A DNA stretch of 64,000 nucleotides, taken from positions 105,285,265 to 105,349,264 of the forward strand of contig CM067081.1 of NCBI GenBank assembly GCA_034008185.1, given 5' to 3'. Positions within the stretch are counted from its first letter, which is position 1. Every line of letters begins with the position of its first letter. A program made the position numbers and the translations under genes. Shown one piece after another: positions 57,901 through 64,000 of the stretch. This DNA comes from Gorsachius magnificus. Its lineage: Eukaryota; Chordata; Aves; Pelecaniformes; Ardeidae. Below the pieces are notes generated by a model, which was not told where the DNA came from, made no database searches, and was given only the letters and a program-made list of their open reading frames with translations.

Positions 57901-59440
57901 TTCTCCGCCTGTCCTTGCTTTTGCGGGTATTTGTCAGACCTTAAACAATGTTTGTGTTTTTCATCAAAGATAAGCTCTCGGGCAAACAGGAAGAGGGTGT
58001 AGTAGAAAGTGAACATAAACTTTACACTGGAACTGCTGGCACCCAGAGATTTTATCAGCCTTTTCTTTTTTATTATGTCTGTATTTGCAATGTACCTATC
58101 TATTGCTTTTTCTTTCATTGCTGTCTCTTGGCGCTAGTAAATATTATATAACACAGGGTATCTTCATGTCCAGACTGAAAATCGTTATGCGGCAATTCTT
58201 TCGTTTGCGTGTCCTTTATGAATTTGCACTGTTTGTGTCAGCTACAGTTGTCTTGCAAGTGATGGCTTCAGGAGAATGAATATCATGAGGAAAACTCAGT
58301 CTTTCTCTACATTTATCCGGCCAAATAACAACAAATTTTTTCCTCTACATGTGTTTCATGTACATTCTTAGAGTAAAAAAAAAGCTCTACGGTTAACATG
58401 TGTGATCTGAGGATTTGAAAGCAAATCAGCTGATACAAAAGCAACTATTTCAACTTCAAAAAAAGTCACTGATCTGCAGAAGCAGTCATTGAATCCCTTG
58501 GCGAGGCAGCTTTTAACTATGGCTTTCTCATACAGAATATAGATACTGTAGAGTAGACCAAATCCCCCCAGAGGCTAGAAATAATTTGGCCCTCTGAAGA
58601 AATCGCTTGGGTAATAGAGACATTCAGCACTTTGCCATCTCTTAATTTGTCTCTAATTTTGGCTCACCCTATTTCTCTATGAACAAAACGATGCAGTCTC
58701 CTGGAAGCTTTTTGATTCAGATGCAAGACAGGCTCTGTCGCAGTCTCTTTCTCTGAAGACAAAGCATTATTAGTATTTTTTTTTTTTTTTGCCTGTCTTG
58801 TTTGTTCAGATTTATAATCTATTCTAGGTTTGGTTTCGTAGTGTGTTTAGCACAGTAGTTCCCCAGGCTCAGCTGAAGCCAGCACATAGCATTGTCGTAT
58901 AAACAGAGTCCTGCTCCTTCATCTGCATACTGCAATTACAAGTAACCTGCTTTAAGCAGCACTGGAACTTGGTTAAGTTGCTAACATCTCAAAAATCATA
59001 TTAAAAAGTTGCCCCCCAAATATTGCCCACCTTAGTTGGCTGAAAGCTGTCTTCCTGTCCAGTTTTACATACACCCTTTTTACCTCAGCGGGAATGGCAC
59101 GCCGTGACAAATTGTGCTCAGAAATGTCTGGAGCAATGTACCTTGATTTTGTTGTGCTGAAGATGATTTTGGTCTCAAGGACACGAGATATTTTCAGGGC
59201 AACAGAGCCGCACTAGGGTAAATCCTGAGGTCAGACCTTGCGTTACCCTTCATTTTCTAGCAGATGCTTTGTTGTTTTCTTGAGGTTGCTGCTACCACTT
59301 TAAAAACAAGCATCCCAGGAATTTTCCTTTGAAACAGGCTTCCCCTCTCCAAATCCAATTATACTATTTCAGCTGGGTCATTTTCAACCCCTGACACATT
59401 TTTCGGGTTTTTTTACAGAATTTATTAAAAAACATGGCCC
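51969..59440. other. Intergenic, no gene recognised
   Basis: About 7.5 kb of AT-rich sequence. Open frames up to 130 codons (53658-54050 minus) and 98 codons (55455-55751 plus) show no known domain and no exon-like splice flanks. No mobile element or RNA gene was recognised. A T run lies at about 58776-58791. Confidence 0.55.
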
Positions 59441-59900
59441 TGCCGTGGGGAAAGCGAGGGGAGTTTTCACTGTGCTAACTCACGGCTCTGTTCCAGCGAT
59501 CCTCATGGCTCCGGAGCCTGGGGGGGTCCCCTTTGGAAACCGAGGGTGGGCGAGGCAGAGGCAGCCCCGCAGGGCCTGGGAGAAGGCACCGACTCCCCTT
59601 GGCCAGTCAAGGGCTGTCCAGCTTGGCCCACACAGGTTGAAGAGCAAGCTGGGCAGGCTTGGCCACCCAGGGATGGAGGGAGAGGTAGCACCCAGGAAAT
59701 CCCACACCCCCGTCGGGCGGAGGCAGGCTGCACGGTCCACCGGGCTGCTTCCAAGGGTGCAGAGAGGCAGGGACGGTCCCGACTGCTGGATTTGCGATCC
59801 ACAACTCTGGCAGTGCCTGAACTCGGGTCGCGCTCTGCGTAGGGATGACGGCTGGAAGGACTTGACAGAGCCAACGTGGGGGCAATTAAAACAGGATGAA
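59441..59900. other. GC-richer patch with overlapping chance frames
   Basis: A locally GC-rich stretch with a 169-codon + strand frame (59445-59954) and overlapping minus-strand frames. The peptide is rich in Gly, Arg, Pro and Trp and matches no family I know. Open frames on both strands in GC-rich DNA are expected by chance. I do not call a gene. Confidence 0.3.
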
Positions 59901-62900
59901 GGGAAAGGATGGAGGATGTGGAAGTGGGAAACTGTACTATATCACTCATGGTAGTTTAGATAATGGGGTATGTTTTAGTTTAGCAAGGGGAGACAAAATT
60001 CAGCATACCAGATGGCATGCTGACATGTCTACTACCCCATCATCTAAATCTTTAAATTAGCAAAAGCAATTTGGAGTTCAGGTTGACAACTAGTATTGCC
60101 CTTTGATCACCTCTGCATCATTTTTGAGTGGAGGGCACGGTGTCAGTGCAGAAACCCTGGTGCCACGGGTGCTGTGAAACATGTCCCACAAGTAATGGCT
60201 CTACACTGTGACTGCAAAATGGCACGCCTGCTCACTCGAGGTGCCTGACCTGGGAGAAGGCACCTTCAGAACTGTCAGCAGAATTTCATAAGAAATCATT
60301 GCAGTTTAAAGGGAGTAAATATACAAGGCTTTATTAATTTTAAAAAAGCCCTCTGAAGCACTTCCATACGATTTCCCCCTCTAGCAACGCTACCCTCAAG
60401 TGTCAATTAGCATTCGTGTTGTAGCTGTGTATAAAGACCTTCTTGTTACGGGAAGTGAACAAGGATGATAATGAACCATGTTGCCTTCTTTAGAAAAGTG
60501 GACATCTGCTCTTAGAAGATATTAGGAAATTTTCAAGTACAGTAGAATTAAACGTATTCCTAGCTTCAAAATAAAGTATGACAGAGTCTTGTACAATCTG
60601 TACTTTTGCTATCATCTGCAGAGTGCTGTTATCCAGATTTAAATGGGGATTATTTAACACGGATTTTTGTTTTAATGAAACCCTTAAATTTGCCTTTCAA
60701 AAGCTTCTCAGTCTTTCCCAATTTAGTGCTCCAGGCAGCCAGGTTGGATGCTACTGCGGCGCTTCATGCCATGGGACGTGAAGTCCCAGCCTGGCTCCCT
60801 GAGAGCTCCCAGCTACGTGGGGCGACAACGGGTGCTGCTGCACAGGCTGAGGTACCGCGGGACCCTTCCGGTGAGCCCAGAGGCACCCGTCGGTTCCTGC
60901 AGAAGGACATGCAAGTTAGGAGGATGCCATTTCTCTACTCAGGTGTCTTTTTGTCAGAGCACTGGGCAAAGGGCTGGTTGTGTAACATTTTGCATTGCAG
61001 GAGGGCTTTGCAGCCAGCGCTGCCTTCCACGTCAGAAATAATGAAACAAATCGAGTGGAGAGGCTTTCAGAACCAAAACATGCATTCACTTCTGTCGTGA
61101 AATCCTGTATAAATTTCCTTAAGAGTTGTGCCACACACAGTGAGGGAGGGCGAAGACGTCTGTTTCTGACAGCTATCACTGTTTCTTGCTTCAGTGTTTT
61201 ATCTCTACAGCTGGAAAGAGGCTCGAAGTTTATAAAATGCCTGAATCTGGGTCAGGAAATATTTCTGCTTATTGTAAGCTATTTCCCCATCTGATGCACG
61301 CTGGAGGTGTTGAGAGCAAGATGTTGCTGCACAGCTGCTGAGTCGTTGCTCTCCCTTCTGATATTGAGCTGTTTGGAGGCCAAGAAGAAAATTCTGGGGC
61401 AAAAACTGCTGGGCAGGCAAGCAGCCTGCCCTATTAACCACAACTTCCCTGTGCTCTTGTTGTCGTGTAAGTGTTTAACCTGAAGCAAAATAACACTTCA
61501 CAAACTCTTGCACCTAAAGGGGCCACCCGCCAGCCCACAAGAGGGGAGAAGGACGCAGAAGGCACTGGGTGTGCAACTGATCCATTGGCTGTGGGCAGGG
61601 TTCCCTGGTGTCCCGCACCACTTCTCCCCTTTCTTCCTCTCATGCTACCACATGGCAGCATGGTAAGATCCTGTCTCCACTCATGCTATTTCTTACACGC
61701 AGAGAGATGGAGTCAGTCTGACCCCTCACAAATCCTGAAAAACGGTGTGTTAAATAAGCCCAGCTGGGGATTGGGATGATGGGAAGGAGATAGGGGCTTG
61801 GTTGCAGCTAGTGTGTGTCTTAGAAACACCCTTCAGATCATAAGCTCCGTCCTTAGAGGGGCTTGCAGTCTTATTGCTGGGGGGGATGCTCACAGTTTCA
61901 CCCTCTGAGCTGTGGGGAATAATCCTTGGCAGTTTCTCCTGTTGTTTTCACAGGGAAAACCATGAGGCAGTTTCATCTCTCTGTTCCTGAGCTCCCAGAC
62001 CTCACCAGTGTCGGAGCTGGGACAGGTATTAGATGAGGAAGATTTAGAAGTGCAAGAGCAGTGAAGTTGGCCTCTGCCTCTACACTGCCAGCATTTCGGG
62101 TTAGTGTTGGGCTAAACACAGCCATCCTCAGTTCTGTACCATGTTACCACAGATGTTACCGCATACAGCGTTTACAGTTTCTCCATCCCCATTGTCCTCT
62201 GAGGCTTGTTCTTGTCCCAATCAGCATTTGCCACTTCCCAACCTAGAGGCAGCTGTATTTTCACTACTGAATGAGCTGCGTGGCTTTATTTCAGTTCATT
62301 TTGTACAGCATTTATCTCTTGAGATTAAAAATACACCAGAAAACACGATTTGTAATGTTGTTGTGATTGTTTTCCTTTTTATAAATTGCAAACAGTAAAT
62401 CACTTAGCCTCATTTAATAAATCATGTCATCTAAGCATCTATTTTGTTTATGCTGTTTCTTAGTTCACCTTGGCTCCCTTTTGATTCCAATCATATGAAA
62501 ATGCTCAAAACCATACACTGGCTTGAAAATGGGATGTTTTTCAAAAAGAAATCTTTATTGCTGAGCCTAACAAGAAATACTGCTGCATATGGGTGTTTGG
62601 TTGCACATATATTAGAACATCATGTCGAAACAGATATCTTGAACATAAGGGAGTTAGGAGTTGAAGCCTAAATCATCTTTCACTTTTTCTTATCATTACT
62701 TTTAAAGCCAAATTATCTTTTTAAAAGCTGTGGCATGGAAATGCAAGGAATCTGGGTTTTTTTTCCCCTTCCTTTTATTTCCCCCCGCTCTTGGATATGG
62801 TCACACAAAGTCTGACTTTGGCTCAGTCCCCTTCACTGACCTAGTGAGGTTAAAATATAACAGGGGTTACTAGGGCAAGCAAGAAGGCTGTACCTCAGAA

Positions 62901-64000
62901 CGGTCAAAAGACACTGAGGACGCTCTCTAGAATAGGGAAAACTCAGACATACCGAATGTGAGAGGGACATTTGAGCCCAAACTTCCCAGCCGCCCTGCTT
63001 CAGGTTGTGGAGGGTTGCCTGCTATTTTGTGAATGGAACGTGAAATGTGTGCCTGTGTCTGTGTCAGGGCTGCTGTTGATGAGCTCGGTCATTGTTTCCA
63101 TTTCAGAAGAAATAGGATAAATCCTTTTGACATTCCAGCTCCTTCTCTTCTTGGCTGTAACTCATGGTGAATACTTCAGATTTGGCAAAGAGTTCTGTCA
63201 GCCCTAAAACTACATTTCTCGACAAATAATTTGCTGGTAGAAGTTTGCCAACTCTAGTCAGGACTGCAAAGGCTTTTATGCATTGCAAACCTGAAGAAGA
63301 GCCTGTGCAGGTTTTTTCCAGCTCCCTATTGTTCTAGTAAAAGATACGGCCTCTCTCAACAAGCCTTTCTTACCATCGTAGATCATCATGGTTCTGTATC
63401 TGTATATAAGTAATATTATGCATGCCCTTATTTCTGTAATGTGACTTGAAAATGTTTATCAAACGCTTTGCTTCAGCATTTTAGAAAAGGGGATTTATTT
63501 TTTCCTTAAGATTTAAGGAATAAATAGATGATAGTTTATTACCATAATCTGTTAGCCTCGGTAAGCAAATGGCTCTTGAAAAATCATTCCTCTAGGATGT
63601 ATATGCATTTTACGGTTTTCTACACGCTTCAGAAAGTTAATGTGAGAGTTGCTCTTTGCATCATTAACAAGTCAGGGCAGGGCCATCCACTTGCCACTGT
63701 TAAAACGTTCTACTTTGGGCAGCAAATTCTTCAGGCAGGAACACAACAGGGGGAATAAATCTGTGTTACCAATTTCTCATACTTTTTTTTCCTTCTTTCT
63801 TTTGGGAATTCTCATCATAGTATTTATCCCTTCACAGATGCAACGTCTCCCACCTCCATTCTCTGTGAGATGGAAGACACAACGCATGTGATAGGAGTAA
63901 GTCTCCAGCAAGGAAGCTTGTTAGTTATGCAAAGCAGAGGAATCTATGGGGAACGATGATGTATTCCGTGTTAGCTGAGAAAAGCCAGAGGTTGACTTGC
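59901..64000. other. Intergenic to right edge, no gene recognised
   Basis: AT-rich sequence without recognisable exons, RNA genes or repeats. A 164-codon frame (60606-61100) and others lack any known domain. The next gene expected from vertebrate order (CYYR1) is not visible here. Confidence 0.55.

Noticed and set aside
59445..59954. Plus-strand open frame of 169 codons in GC-rich DNA
   Set aside because: No known domain; overlapping open frames on the other strand point to base composition.

Overview
This is a window of a bird nuclear genome. The evidence is the set of CR1 retrotransposon copies (typical avian 3' ends with short ATTCTATG-type repeats, ORF2 reverse-transcriptase peptides), one short solo retroviral LTR, very low gene density, and a spliced vertebrate gene with GT-AG introns. 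The CR1 subfamilies look more like those of a neoavian bird than of chicken, but I cannot name the species.

Layout: 1-24.9 kb is gene-free upstream sequence holding three 5'-truncated CR1 copies (11.0, 14.8 and 20.9 kb) and, close to the gene, a non-repetitive stretch (22.1-23.5 kb) with three CTCF-like motifs in the same orientation and a diverged 60-bp sequence pair. A CpG island (about 24.95-26.3 kb) leads into the only recognisable protein-coding gene, ADAMTS1, on the + strand (about 25.5-32.8 kb). Eight exons (26465-31448) join in correct phase to give 738 residues: furin site, zinc metalloprotease with HExxHxxxxxH split across an intron, disintegrin-like, TSP1, Cys-rich, spacer, and two more TSP1 repeats. 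Exon 1 is not intact as printed: only a short piece of prodomain is present, out of frame with the apparent start codon, next to a 20-G run. The signal peptide and most of the prodomain are missing, most simply because of a collapsed or misassembled GC-rich segment.

Downstream of the gene (32.8-64 kb) no further exons are recognised. That part holds a 241-bp (GGGGAA)n array, a GC-rich promoter-like island at 44.5-45.1 kb, the largest CR1 copy (47.9-49.8 kb, minus strand, one frameshift and one stop in its visible ORF2 part), and a 312-bp solo LTR with a perfect 6-bp target duplication (51.65-51.96 kb).

From known vertebrate gene order, ADAMTS5 should lie to the left and CYYR1/APP to the right. 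I found no exons of either inside the window. I see no novel multi-gene system. The most useful observations are the damaged ADAMTS1 exon 1, the upstream CTCF-like cluster, the clean solo LTR and the G-rich array.
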